The translations under genes were made by a program, and so were the position numbers. A stretch of DNA of 64,000 nucleotides. It comes from Lycocorax pyrrhopterus obiensis (lineage: Eukaryota > Chordata > Aves > Passeriformes > Paradisaeidae). How positions within the stretch are numbered: position 1 is the stretch's first letter; each line of letters opens with the position of its first letter. The stretch lies in the NCBI GenBank assembly GCA_014706295.1, contig JACSVZ010000007.1, forward strand, positions 55,504,975-55,568,974, read 5' to 3'. The notes below the pieces were generated by a model, which had not been told where the DNA came from, made no database searches, and worked only from the letters and a program-made list of their open reading frames with translations. Positions 24,286-36,400 of this stretch are shown here, piece after piece.

Positions 24286-24695
24286 TTATTTGTGATAGAG
24301 GAAGGGACTCAAAAGAATTTCTACAGGTTTGGGATTTATTTTGTGTTCTGCCAGGGCAAGATCCAAATCCGTCTGCATTTTTGAAGGGTCGGATATCTCA
24401 TTCATTAACCAGTACATTGATGGTTCTGCAGTTGGCTTGGGGAAAGTAGTCTGTGAGGGAAGAAGAGCTTTTAATATGAAAATGAGAGTTATCAACATCA
24501 TGGTAAAAAACAAGAACAGCTTTGTACAATGAAGTGGATGAGATAACGATGTAAATAAAAAGCTAAAAGTGTAAAACCACATATTATTCCTATAATGTTC
24601 TGGTGAAATAAGGTTAATTTTTCTCTTTTGCTTTGCTTTGATCTTATTATGAACAGAAAGGTAGGCAAACTGCCTGAACATTTCAATTCCACCTC
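24286..24695 (-). CDS. Candidate terminal exon or pseudogene encoding a hydrophobic segment
   Basis: The minus strand has an acceptor-like site (gtaacatcattttag) followed by an open frame of 135 codons to a stop at 24286-24288. An AATAAA polyadenylation signal (complement of 24285-24290) overlaps the stop. Reading from the acceptor, residues about 14-27 are strongly basic (KIKAKQKRK), and residues about 39-50 and 58-74 are hydrophobic (TKLFLFFTMMLITLIFIL), compatible with membrane segments. The tail is hydrophilic and ends SPFLYHK. I do not recognise a family. A stop overlapping its own polyadenylation signal would leave almost no 3' UTR, which argues for chance or a decayed copy. Confidence 0.2.
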
Positions 24696-24744
24696 CTAAA
24701 ATGATGTTACAAAAAATCAAGGTGGTATATGGCAGAAGCACCAC

Positions 24745-27700
24745 CTTTGTTTGTATTCCCTAGGATTCTGAGTGTAAGGGAGAGGGACTGGTCTTTCCTG
24801 GAATCGTAAATCACAGATGTCTGGCAGAATGACCATGTGCATGATCTGGGTATGTACTCTGGGTGTGCCTGCCACAAACGGACCAGCTCAGAGCTGGCAG
24901 TAATTTATATCAAATGCTTTCAGGTTTACGATAAATGCTTGCATGAAAGCTCCAAGTGCAGGAACAGATCACCTCTACTGGGAAATCTTGTCCTGCTTCA
25001 GGACAATGATTTTAGAAAAAGGAGGCAAGCAGATTTTTAAAGAGTAAATATTTTCATGTTAAGAAACTTCTGACAAGTTTCAAGTGGGGTGCCATATACA
25101 TATATCAGGAACAGGACCATCAGACGAGGCTGGGGAGGAAGGTCACTGTACTGGTATGTTGGAAACTTTTACAGACGCCCAAATATCACACTTCTCCAGG
25201 CTGGTGAATTATTTAGAATAGCAATTGTTATGGTCTTCAAAAGAATGGAGGGTGGGACTGGGGAGAGATTTTTCTCTCAGGCTTTGGTGATGACAGCTTG
25301 AATTGACACCTGATTTGAAAAAAGACTATTAGGGAAACGAAGACACATGAAAGTGGCTTAAGTGTTGCAAAATACCAGGAACAGTTTTTTTACCAAGGAA
25401 CATAACATGGTTTCAACTCCTCGACCCAACACAGACTGTGAGAATAACTATCTGAACAGGGATCTGTGAGAATGCAGTTTGAAATATGAGGCAGCAATCT
25501 TAATTTTAAGATTCCTTGTGGCTAAAGGAAGCTAAATGATGTCTAGAAATTTCTGCTGACAACCACTTCTTGTCCCCAGAAAAAAAAAAAGAAAAGAACA
25601 AAGAAAAGCACAGAAAAAGTCATGCTTGTTCTAAAGCAAGGTGAGGGGCAAAGGAAGGATAGTTCTTCAAGAGACTTTCAGCTGTCTTCATACTCAGTCT
25701 CAAGTTTGAGTCCTGTCTGGAGATTAAATGGTTGGTCTTGGACAGGGCAGGGATGGGGATGTCCAACACCTCCCTTCCTCTGGCTCCTGAATGTGGTCTT
25801 AGGAACAAACACTTCTGATTGAAGATGTTTAATGTGTCCCTACCTCATCTGGAGCTACCCTGAACCAGATCAAATCTTCACCATTCATTTTGTAAATGTG
25901 GTATTCAGTCTGGGAGCCGAATGCCCTGGTTTGGAAAGGTGAAACAGCTGGCTGGAGGGTGTAAGGAGGGCTCATCTCAGCTGGGGCAATGCTTTGCTGC
26001 TACTGCACTGAATTTTGAGGTCTCTTCCTTGTGGTCCCCTGGCCAAGCCTGGGGTGCTACCATGGAAAAAAATGTTTCTGAGTAGAAAGACAGAATGCTT
26101 TCCTTTTATTTTCTCTTATGGAAAATGCTAATCATTCCCCTTACCCCCCATGTGAACATGTCTTTTCCTAGGGCTGGTTTAGTGGCATAAGACAGAAAGG
26201 CTTGAAACAAAGGTGACAAACAAGGTTTTGAGGGAGTTGGTCATGTATGAGAAGCCTCAGGGGCACTATAAATGATGCCAGGCTCAGCTGGATCCCAGGG
26301 ATTATGTTGCCAGCCCAAATCTGGTGTTCTGATATCCCCTCATTCCTTCGTCCCAGAGGGGGACAGGTATGGGGGCAGAGGGTCTGGTTTCATCCTTCTG
26401 CTTCCAGATGAGTTCTGATGTAAGAGAAATTTCCTGGTGGCTCTTGCTGGGTTTGCTAAAGCAAAAGACATAGGACAATGCCAGAGACTGGCCTACTGAG
26501 TGACACGATCTTTCCAAGAGCTATCCTCTTCCATATAAGCAAGAGTAACTTTTATAGCATGTTTTTCATGTTTTCTGTGATAAGCTACTTCTTTCCTGTA
26601 AGTTCCTTCCCTTTAGATGAATGTTAAATCTTCATCTTTGGAGAGGAAGATTCCCATTTGTTGCCATGAATAATGAACTTTCCTAATTATATTTAATTCT
26701 TTATATCCTTTTTCCTTCTCAGTATCCTTACCTGCTTCAAAAGCAGAGCAGAGCTATTCCCTTCCAAGAATTCTATTTTTTTTCTAGAATTAGTGCTCCC
26801 AGAAAGTAAGAAACCCAAAGCACCTAACCACATAAATGTTTTTATTTTTTTTGCTTGTTTTTTTATGTTCTAGGGGTTTTTAAATCTTATTTTCAGATTT
26901 TTTATACCAGCCAATGTTGGCAATAAATGAAGCTTATGGCCAATTCTCAGTCTGCAAAGGGGTATTGTTGATTCTGACCTTACAGTAGATTTGAGCATAT
27001 TGAGATGCTGTTTTCTGGTAAAGCAGTCATTTTATTACTCAGGAAAAGATTGGTGAACAACTGTCTCTGCACTTAAGGCACCTAGTGAAAATACACCCAG
27101 ACATCACTGTACCTGAATAACTGTTGAAGTTTTCAGTTACTTAAATACACAAAGAAAAGCTGTTAATGAAGCACAGGAAAGATGTGTTTGATTCAGAACT
27201 GGATCAGTGCTTCATCTTGATTGATTTTCCTTTGGAAAAAAACAAAACAAAACAAAACCACCACAGACAAAAAACCCCTTCGCAGCACAATTTCCTTCCT
27301 TCAGATGAAAAGGTAACTATGGTGACTGGAGAAAAAGATCAGATGTTACCATTTTGAGGCAGAGCAGCACATATATCCTCCAAGCCTGCCTGTAGTGGGG
27401 GCTAGGGGTGTCAGGAGACCCTTCACAGCAAGTCACCGGCGCGCTGCAGACCGTCAGTGGCCAAAGCTGCCGCTCAAGGAGAGCCCTGGAGCAGTGCCCG
27501 AGGGCTGGCAGCTCCTGGCAGACACCGTCTGAGAGCTCCAGCCCTGCTCACCCGCAGTTCCAGCTCACCCTTTGATTTGGCATCCCCCAGCCTGTGACAG
27601 CAACGATGCTGGATTTGGGGCGATCTATAGGTTTTGTGTTTGCTCGTGTTTGCTCAAGGGTGAGGCTTGCTCCCTCTCCGTGCCACGAGTTAACACGTTG

Positions 27701-28860
27701 TCTGGTTCTTCTAATACATATTTTATGACCTGGCTACTGTGTTTTAATCGGCTGAGCAGCAGCTCAAGCACTTGAGCAGGTGGCCTGGTAGCTTTACAAA
27801 TACAATTATGATGACTAAAAGCCACATTGCACTTGGCACCGTTCTTCAAATTTTCCCCAGAGGTCCGGGACTGGTTTGCCCTGGCGGCAGAGCCAACCTT
27901 TGCAATCTCCCTGTCCACCTTCCAAGTTTGGCAGCCAGAATTCACCCCTCACCACTCTGCATATCTGGTATTCCTATAGGGGGCAAAACTGATGTCAGAT
28001 TTTACGTTAAACCCAGCAAAACCTACACAGACCATGCCCAAAATGTTTTCCAGCTTAGGCTGAAAAGAACTGCATAATAAGAATGCAGATGTGAACTGGA
28101 AAAAGACTGGAAATTAAGCTCGCTATGGATAATTCTGTGCTAAATACTATTTTTGGTCAATACAGCATTCATTATGCTGTGAGACACTCAAGCTATTACT
28201 GCCATTGACATGGAAAAATAAAACATACCGTGGCTGGGACTACTGCTCCAGTGATAACACACAGGTCTCAGTGGGTTCCAGTGATGCCTTTACACTTTAG
28301 AATATGTTGTTGCTTTATTTAAGAGCTTGCAGATATCCACCAAGTTACTCAGTTTGCCTATTCAGCAAAGCCCCCAGATAGCATACTTAAAATTAGGCAC
28401 ATTTATGTCCCACTGAGGTAACATAATTGGCTTCATGATTATTTCAGTGTTAGTGATCCCTATACAGATCTGTTTCTCTTTCATATCATGATAAACAAAT
28501 GAGGTCTTTGGTACATATTCAGCTAGAATTCTTCCGAGGCAGAATTTTGATATTTGTTTCACTTGGTATTTGCTTCACAAGTGCTTTAAGTTCTCTTCTT
28601 CTAGGAAAAAAATTATAAACCAAGATATTTTTGCAAAGTAAAATAGATAACACTTTGAAATGGAAATTAATTTTATTATGAAGACCCTAAATGTTCTAAA
28701 ATATGCCTACATTGAAAAACTAAAATAAATCCCAATGGGTTTTTTTTTCCCCCAGAACAAAATGGTGAAGTATTTCTAAAGGAAAACTCCATTACAGTGA
28801 CATGACTCTCAAATATCCATGACTAGCTCCAGACACTGTCATGTGGAGGTTGTTTTGCTG
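24745..28860. other. Mostly unique DNA, no gene recognised
   Basis: No firm gene is seen. The segment includes an AAAAC-type simple repeat (27235-27258) and a GC- and CpG-richer stretch near 27410-27560 followed by a block (27600-27840) that could be regulatory. A minus-strand open frame at 28362-28562, preceded by a good acceptor-like tract near 28605, is broken by a stop in the matching frame and is not called. Confidence 0.45.
27235..27258 (+). repeat. AAAAC microsatellite
   Basis: Short tandem copies of AAAAC-type units (aaaaacaaaacaaaacaaaacc). Confidence 0.85.
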
Positions 28861-28866
28861 CCTAGT

Positions 28867-29120
28867 CTATAAGCACGGAGGATCAGATTCAGATCCTGAA
28901 AACTTTGGCATTGTATGGATTTCAGGAAAGCTGAGAGAATTTATACAGCCAAAGAGTCCAAATCTTCCTTCAGTTCTTTTGGGCAACCATAGTGGTAACT
29001 GATCAACCCCCACCCCAAACTCATCTCTGTCATAAAAAGTTTTGACATTGTAGACTGAAATATTCAGCTCAGGTGTGTTTAACCAGAACTCTGCAGGAAG
29101 TATTCTGCGAGGCATACTTC
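28867..29120 (-). CDS. Candidate terminal exon of an unidentified gene
   Basis: The minus strand has a clear acceptor (ttaaaccttcagcttttag), then an open frame of about 83 codons to a stop at 28867-28869. An AATAAA signal (complement of 28672-28677) lies roughly 190 bases downstream, consistent with a short 3' UTR. The translation includes RRILPAEFWLNTPELNISVY and FGVGVDQLPLWLPKRTEGRF. No domain is recognised. It is not phase-linked with confidence to other candidate exons. The call rests on splice and polyadenylation signals, which occur by chance in AT-rich DNA. Confidence 0.22.
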
Positions 29121-29157
29121 CTAAAAGCTGAAGGTTTAAAACAAATAGGTGTAGGGG

Positions 29158-29173
29158 AAAAAAAAAAAAAAAG
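29158..29173 (+). repeat. Poly-A tract, 16 bases
   Basis: Homopolymer with no recognisable retroposon body upstream. Confidence 0.85.
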
Positions 29174-31519
29174 CCCTAAAAGGAAAAATCCAAACCCCTG
29201 AGGAATCCCAGTGGGTCGTATCGGGATGGAACAGGCACAAGACACAGAGCAACAAGCTGCAGAGCCTGAGCAGGGCATTTGCATCAGAATGCAAAGCACA
29301 TTTCTGCCTCCCCCCAGCCCGGTGCATACTGATGCACAGACATGATTGAGTTATTGGCCACATGCTGATATGGCAGAGAAAATTCATTGCAAAGACCCTC
29401 TGGCCCCCTCCCTCATTTCCATGGCCTGTTTCGGGAGGCTCAGGTTTGAGCCCAGCAGCCTGGGCTGCTGGCGGGGATAGGATGCCACGGCAGAGCAGAG
29501 ATTCTCCCAGGCAGGATAAGTTCAGAATGTGCCGAGACATACAGCTCAATCAAACCCAGCACAAGAGGACCACACTTGGGAGAGCTTTCAGGCTTGAAGT
29601 ATTAAGAAAAAGTTTACACAGCCACCAGCTGTTTCTCTAGCCAAAGATGCCTTTCTGTGGGAAAAGATGATGCTCCTGGCTGCCCCGTCAGTGGTTCAAC
29701 TGCTGAAGCTCCACTGAAATACACAGCCTTCGGAAACCAAGCCCGTCCAAGGAGCAACATGACTGCAAGCAAAACTGCTCAGCAAAGTCTGTGGGTTTGC
29801 CACCTGTGAGGACTGAGAGAAAAGCACCCCGTATGGCAATACTTACTCCACAAAGAAGTGATGATAATGCACAGATTTGCTGCCCAAGCCCCTTCTCTAG
29901 CTGACTATTTCACCTCAAGCTTTCATGTAGGGATTTGCTTAATCTTTTGTTGATAACACGACAACAAACAAATCCATCATTAGCATAATAACACCACGAT
30001 TACACACCTAATCAGTCTTTAGACTTATCATCCTTTAAGTAACCTTTCCTACTAGGCAAGTGAGAATTTGGAAACGTTCACTTATACTAAGCTTGCTTGC
30101 ACTGTGCTACTATTTCATTCCAAATTAGCAGCACAGCATTTTCCCCTGCAGAAACCTGTTTAATAAAACATTGAATTTTTAATGTTTTTGACTGGGGGAG
30201 ATACTGCCGTGTGCTCTCCTAAAGATTAAAACTCCTTTGACTCCTCTTTATTTTGCCACTGCTGAAGTACATTATTGGCATTGTGATCACCCTTTCCTCT
30301 TGGATCATGCAGGACCCAATGAAACGCTGCTGCTGCTTTCTGAGACCTTGATTTTACACACAGCACTTCTACTTTGGAGCCAAGATGTATAAGCTTAATG
30401 AAGGTTTTATCCTCAGTGATTCGTCCAGGATAGCAGAGGTGCCAACATGTGTAATCTGCCTGAGAGCTTTTGGAAAAATGACTGAATTGCAGAGATTTCA
30501 TACACGGGCATAAATGAAGCTAAAAAGTTCCTTTTTTTGTACTCTGAAAAAATTTGAAGCCTTAATGAGTGTGATTTGTGGGCTGAGCTCATAGTTTGGA
30601 AGGTCTGTTTGTGACTTGGCTGGTGACGTGGCGATACAAATTATACAACTTCGACAAGTTAAGGCCAAAGTAATTTTAATGTGGGAGAGGGGTTGCTTCA
30701 CTACTCCTAAACTTCATTGCTTATTCCTGAGTTCAAGTCTTGGCCAGACTGGTAGCAAGAGATGATGAGAATAAGACAGTTGTACCCCACAGGCTCCTGC
30801 ATTCCTTCTGTCTGCAAATCCTTGCACTTACATGTGCAGACAAAGCTGAATTCTCATGCCAGTAGGCACACACAGAGACCGACTCTGGGCACTCTCTTGT
30901 GGATTTTCATACATCAGACATTTTTGCCTTCTTAGAAATGCCAGCCCATGTGGTCATTTATCAGCAGCCTGCACAAGTTGAAGCCTTGAAATCAGCTGCA
31001 GAGGGAGCAAGTATAAGCGCCTAGATCAAACAGAAAATCTGGTTTTCCACACATGGAGATATCACCAAAAAAAAAAAAAAAAGCAATATCAAACTAGGGA
31101 AAATATTGGGCAGAAAATAGTTGTGTCCTTAGGAAGAACACTTCTGGAACAAATGGCTCCTCCATGACATGTGGATTAGAGACAACTTTGTAATAAAGAA
31201 CATGGAAGTGTAAGGGACTACTCAGGTCAAACCTTTCAGTCTCTTTCTCTTCAAGGCAGCTGAGGCACGAACATCCAAAGCAGATGGGACTGTAACCCAC
31301 ACCCTCCAGACACAGAGACTGTATTGCTATCAGCATCTGATAGCACACTTAAGACAAATGCCGAGGAACAGACAGTGCCAGAGAAGGTTAATTTGTTATT
31401 GCTGTATTTTTCATGTCCTAAAAATCCTCTTTCTATAGCAATGATCTTGGAAGCTTTCAGGATGCTGTTTCTGAGGCCATGTTAATACTTGGTAGTTATA
31501 TTCATCTCCATTATGGGTA
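29174..31519. other. Unique DNA, no gene recognised
   Basis: Contains a perfect 9-bp-arm palindrome ccagcagcc-tg-ggctgctgg (29452-29471) and an A16 tract (31067-31082). Around 30250-30440 the minus strand has two overlapping open frames after an acceptor-like ctctcag, but donors are weak and the frames conflict, so no exon is called. A protein-like minus-strand frame at 31094-31348 also lacks a donor. Confidence 0.45.
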
Positions 31520-31524
31520 TTGTG

Positions 31525-32555
31525 TGTTGGCCCTGCCAGGACACCAGGTGCCCACCAAAGCTGCTCTGTCACTCCCCTGCTCAGCTGGACAGGGGAGTAA
31601 GAATACAATAAAAGGGTCAGGATAAGGTCAAGGGCAAAAGAGACACGACTTGTGGAAAAATACATTTATAACCAATCAAATCAGAGTAGGATAGTGAGAA
31701 AGAAAAACTAAATCTTAAAAGATTTTCCCCCCACATTTCCATTCTGCTCAGGCTTAACTTCACTCCTTATTTCTCTACCTCCTCTCTCCCAGTGGATGGG
31801 GAAGGGGACTGTGGTCAGTTCCTCACATGTTTCCTCTGTTGCTATTCCTTGCCAGGGGAGGACTCCTCATGCTCTTCCCCTGCTCCAATATGGGGTCCCT
31901 CCCACTGGACACAGTCCTCCATGAACTTCTCCCATGTGAGTCCTTCCCAAGGGCTGCAGTTCTTTAGGAAGGTTCCTTTGCACAGGGTGCAGTCCTTCAG
32001 GAACAGGGTGCTCCAGTGGGGACCCCCATGGGGTCACAAGCCCTGACAGAAAATCTGCTCCAGAGTGGGATCCTCTCTCTGCAGGGCCACAGGTCCTGCC
32101 AGGAGCCTGCTCCAGTGCAGGCTTCCCACAAGGTCACAGACTCCTACAGGCTGTCACCTGCTCCAGAGCAGGGTCCTTCAGGGCCTGCAGGTTGGTCTGT
32201 GCTCCACCACGGACCTCTATGTGCTGCCTCAGCACGGTCTGCACCAGGGGCTGCAGGGGACTCTCAGTGCCTGGAGCACCTTCTCCCCCTCCTTCTGCAC
32301 AGACCTCGGGGTCTGCAGGGCTGTTTTCCTCACTCCTCTCTCCAACCTCAGCTGCTCTTGTGCGGCTTTTCCTCCTCTTCTTCAATGTGTTATCCCAGAG
32401 GCACTACCACCATCGCTGATGGCCTCAGCCCTGGCCAGCAGTGGGCCCACCTTGCAGCTGGCAGGCATTGGCTCTGCTGGATACGGGAGAAGCTTCCAGC
32501 AGCTTCTCACAGAAGCCTCTTCACAACCAAAACCTCGCCATAGAAACTCAATACA
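31525..32555 (-). mobile_element. Solo LTR of an ERVL-type avian endogenous retrovirus
   Basis: This 1,031-base block matches in order a repeat widespread in bird genomes. It runs from the ccaccaaagctgctctgtcactcccctgctcagctggacagggg segment, through a GC-rich middle of degenerate units built on ctccagngngggtcc...gcagtccttcagg, to the agaagcttccagcagcttctcacagaagcc end. On the minus strand it begins TGTATTGAGTTTC and ends ...CCAACA. Flanking 5-mers ttgtg (31520-31524) and atgtg (32556-32560) agree at 4 of 5 positions, as expected for an aged 5-bp ERVL target duplication. Long open frames here (32016-32604) arise from GC-rich LTR sequence and are not genes. No internal retroviral genes are present. 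Confidence 0.8.
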
Positions 32556-32560
32556 ATGTG

Positions 32561-33302
32561 GAATAGCACAAAAAAAATCACTCCTGGAGCTAACAAAAGA
32601 ATAAGATTCTGTTACAAAATATCATTGCAGTAACAGTCCAAAGCAAGTATGTCCAGCTGGCACCTTTTTGGCAGGGTTTATTCAATATCATGAACCCAGA
32701 TGGTCTCTGGCTCTCAAATGATTTGAAGGACTCCTAATAACCTTAATAACACCCACTAGGTTTCTCAGACTGTGCCTCATACGTGATTCATCCAACTCAC
32801 AGTCTTGGCACACTGGTCAAGATTTGGATTTGAAACATGCCAAGGCTTAGGGGTTAAGAGGATCTGTGGTTCTGCTTTGAGCTATTTGAGACGTGAGAGA
32901 TTAATTGTATAATGCAGAGCTGAGCTGGATTCCAAGTTGCACAAACATGCTGTATCCAGGACTTTGTGTCAGACTTTGTAGTGCCAGGAAGTGTGAGAGG
33001 CAGGAGAGAAAATATCATGTTAAGGTGGCTCATCGTACAGAGTGATGCAAAGCAGTGGCAAACTACGATGATTAAATACCCTCCTGAACTTAGAGTATAA
33101 AGAGATATTGGTCTTCACAGAGACCAGGCAATTCACTAAATCATGTTGCATCTCTCTGAGCTGAAATATAATCTTGCATAGCTAGAGCAACCACATGTAG
33201 CTGTGGTTTTCCAGGCTAACAGGCTTTTTGGTGCATAAATGTCTCCTGTTGATGATTTGGGATTTGCACAGTAGTTTTCTATAAGGAAATGCTCTTTCTC
33301 AC
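32561..33302. other. Unique DNA, no gene recognised
   Basis: No repeat or exon is supported. Composition returns to AT-rich immediately after the LTR. Confidence 0.5.
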
Positions 33303-33409
33303 GTGTACACACAGGAGTGAAGGCTTCATATTCTGGTGTTTCATTGCCAGGTGCCATTAAGAATAGTGGCTGGATCTTAACTGGCACAGGGCAGCATGTG
33401 CCTGAACTC
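33303..33409 (-). CDS. Candidate internal exon of an unidentified gene
   Basis: The minus strand shows a strong acceptor (ccttgctttattctaccag) and a fair donor (TACAC|GTGAGA) around 107 bases open in one frame: one base, 35 codons, one base. The translation includes SGTCCPVPVKIQPLFLMAPG and ETPEYEAFTPVCT, with three cysteines and an N-glycosylation-type NET, as in secreted or ectodomain sequence. No family is recognised. The acceptor is among the better ones noticed in the window, but a short exon like this can arise by chance. Confidence 0.25.
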
Positions 33410-36400
33410 CTGGTAGAATAAAGCAAGGCCCTGGTGAATCTCACTAATGCACACCTGCAAGTGCAACTTAATTTTCTCCTCTGCCTTCAGTAATGAAGAA
33501 AAAGTGAAGAGCAATACAGGTGAGTGGGTCTGGGAACTTAACATCAGGCAAAGGGGAGAAAGTAGGGAAACCAGAGACTTACGTGATTTGTTTTCCTCCA
33601 CATGGAACTGCACAATTCCTGGACTTCAAACCTTCTTAACTTTTCTTTCTGACACTCTTGGTCTCCATGGAACCCAATGGTAAAGCATCTATTGATTCAA
33701 GATGAGATTTCAAACTCCGTGCTTGCCCACTTCCTCTTTTCCCTGGTCCCCATCTCTCTCCAGTGCTCTGGCTCCTGAGACAAGTCAGCAAGTCTGCTCA
33801 GATCATCCAGCCAACAAAATAATCAACATAGCAGAGACCTGCAGAGTAGAGGCCAAAGAACAGCCTTGATTTTTTTACCCCTGAGGAAATAGTTTGAATC
33901 TTTTCTATATTAAAGGGTGTGGAGAGTTTTCCTCGTTTGAAAATGATTTGGAGGTGAATCTGCCTATAACATTGCTGAGGGATGTTTTGGGGACTCAGCC
34001 TGATGACCTTCCATAAGACTATTAAAAAAATACCCTCAATAATTTTACGGAAGAATTAATATCTTTTATTATACTGTGTAGTGCAGTAAAACCCTTCTGC
34101 AGCATCTGAAGAGATAATTTTCTATTATCTGCCAGAAACCTTTTAATAAAGGAGAAAAAGAGTGCTGCACAGTTGTTTTATTGGCTGAGGTTCATCCTGC
34201 AAACACAGAGAAGTACCACCTAGGGCTCTGACAAACAAGCATCTTTGAAGCACTGTAGTATTGAAGCAGCCCCTGTGGTTGCTCAATATCCTTTCCTGAT
34301 AATTTTTATTTTACATCACTCTTCACAAGGAGGTACAACAGGTTTCTCCCCTTCTTTTTCTCTATTTCTTGTTGGGAATAAGGATGGGGTCAGATCACTT
34401 GAGTGTGCTGCTGTAATGAAACATTAGAAATGCTATCTGCATTCGGTCCTGCCTGCCTTCTTCCTTTCTTTCTGGAAAGGAATTAAGTAATTACTGTACA
34501 GTGGGTGCCTCCCAATATTGCAGCTCACACTTCCAGATGTAAATCAGCAGGGAGGGGAAGTGTAGACCTTAGCAAGAAAGAAGAAAGGGAAGATAGCACT
34601 CTGGCAGCAGAGGCCAAGGTTTTAAGTGGAATAAGTACTTGAAAATTCACTCTATTTGAAAATCTAGTGTGCATTTCGGTGCAAAGCTTGAGGGACATGT
34701 TCTTGCTGAACCTCCCACTAACTTCAGGGGGGGCTGAGCTTACCTCCATAGTGTTTGGATGTATCTGGCCCTATCAGTAGCCTGGTAAAGCCTTTACAGT
34801 CCATCCCATACAGCCTCTGGACACAGGCAAACTGCCTTTGAAGCCTCCTTGCAAGACTTATTTCTCTAATATAGATTTTTTACCTTTGCATGCTCAGTCT
34901 CTGGATCCCTGAAGTAAGGGGAGACAGAATAGGTGCAAGTCTGCTATCAATAGCCTTGCTTTTCTGAATTATCTTTCTCATACTCTTAGGAGCAGCCCAT
35001 GGACCACATTGAAACCACTGGAACATGGTAACAGAGAGCAGTAGTTTCTGTATCTGTATCCCAGTCCCTCCTGTGCCCTGCCTGCACTTCTCTGGGGATG
35101 TCAGATGGCTCCTGATGGAACCTTCACAAGCAGAAAGAAAATTTGATGGTCTCTGGTGCTTCCCCTCACACCACCCCCCATTATATAACACTTTGTAGTA
35201 CTAATGCTTGGGCTGGGCTTTGGCCAGAGCTCTCAGTGCCCAAGGAGGCTTCACCACCATAAGTGCAGCAGTCTGGCTGGGAGCAGTTTCCTGCCCTCAT
35301 TCCATCCTGGAGCTGGTCTTTGTGATGGCAGGGAGGTGGCAGAAAGCTTCACCTTGCTGTCTCTCTCCTTGCAAATCCCACACTGTCTCAAAGCTTTGAT
35401 TTCAAGTTCTTTCCCCTGCCTTTGGAGGAGAGATGCAAAATTGACTTCATGGTGAAGCTTTGCTCAATGAAGTTCCTCTTTATACCTTTTTTCCTCTCTT
35501 TCACTTCCCCTTTACATGATTTTTGTGTTTGGGAAGCTACTGCAGATTTCCCATGTGGATTTTTTCAACATTACTGTAATAATTGCCTACACTGCTAACT
35601 ATAGCAAAAGCGATCTTATGGAGGTCATTTATTAATTCTTTATGCATGTTAACTGTATAAATAATGATTTGTAAAATTAGGCAGAAGTTCTATTAAATTG
35701 AGCAGCGGTTAAATCTTGACACTGTTTATATTTCTCTTCTAAAATAATTAAACTTCCCTTTCATTTAGAAGGCCATGTACAGACAGTTGTAATATGTTTA
35801 ATATTTTTATAGCAAGTAATTTAACTCAGAATTTCACTAAATTAATTGCAAACTGTAAACTTTATTTAAGATTCTCCAAGTGAATGTACAGTTACATGGT
35901 AGTAAAGAATTAATACTGTATATCTTTGGAAAGGCATTACCTTGAAATTGTCAGCCGATATCTCATAATATTCAATGGTGAATCATTATTTAAATGTTAG
36001 GTCATATTCCAACACATTTGTCCACATGCCAGGGGCTGAGAGACTGCGAATCGCCTTCGTGTCAAGCAAGCTGTGATAGATGGGTGTCTGGCTTCCAGAG
36101 GCAGCAAAGCTCAGGATGAGAATGAAAGGGACAAAAGGAAGGAGAAAGGTGTGAAAGTGAATATTGAAAATTGAAAAGGAAGATTTTCAGACACGCAGAA
36201 CGTATACTGAAATCCATCCTGAAGAAGGACACAAGTTAAAACAAGGCATTGAAGTGTTTCTAGTGAAATATTGAAGGTGTGTGTTAATCTGTGAGTCTGA
36301 TGGGGCTGTAGGGGAATTCAGAGTTGTGGGTGGTTTGCTTTCCTGACTTTGCTGCACTGGAAAAGACAATCATGGTCTCCCTATCTTCGGCTGAGCCAGA

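Noticed and set aside
26302..26460. Strong acceptor (tgtcttttgctttag) before an open minus-strand frame
   Set aside because: No donor in the open part; translation not convincing.
30226..30440. Minus-strand exon-like block after ctctcag
   Set aside because: Two frames are open with conflicting phases and only weak donors; cannot choose.
31094..31348. Protein-like minus-strand frame
   Set aside because: No usable donor inside the frame and an in-frame stop without a polyadenylation signal.
32016..32604. Two overlapping plus-strand frames of 175 and 179 codons
   Set aside because: They lie inside the ERVL-type LTR; openness comes from its GC-rich degenerate repeats, and they contain no domain.
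7657..33409. Idea that the minus-strand candidate exons encode a CatSper auxiliary-type ectodomain protein
   Set aside because: Only a general impression of extracellular cysteine-containing sequence; I could match no specific motif, and these genes are reported absent from birds.
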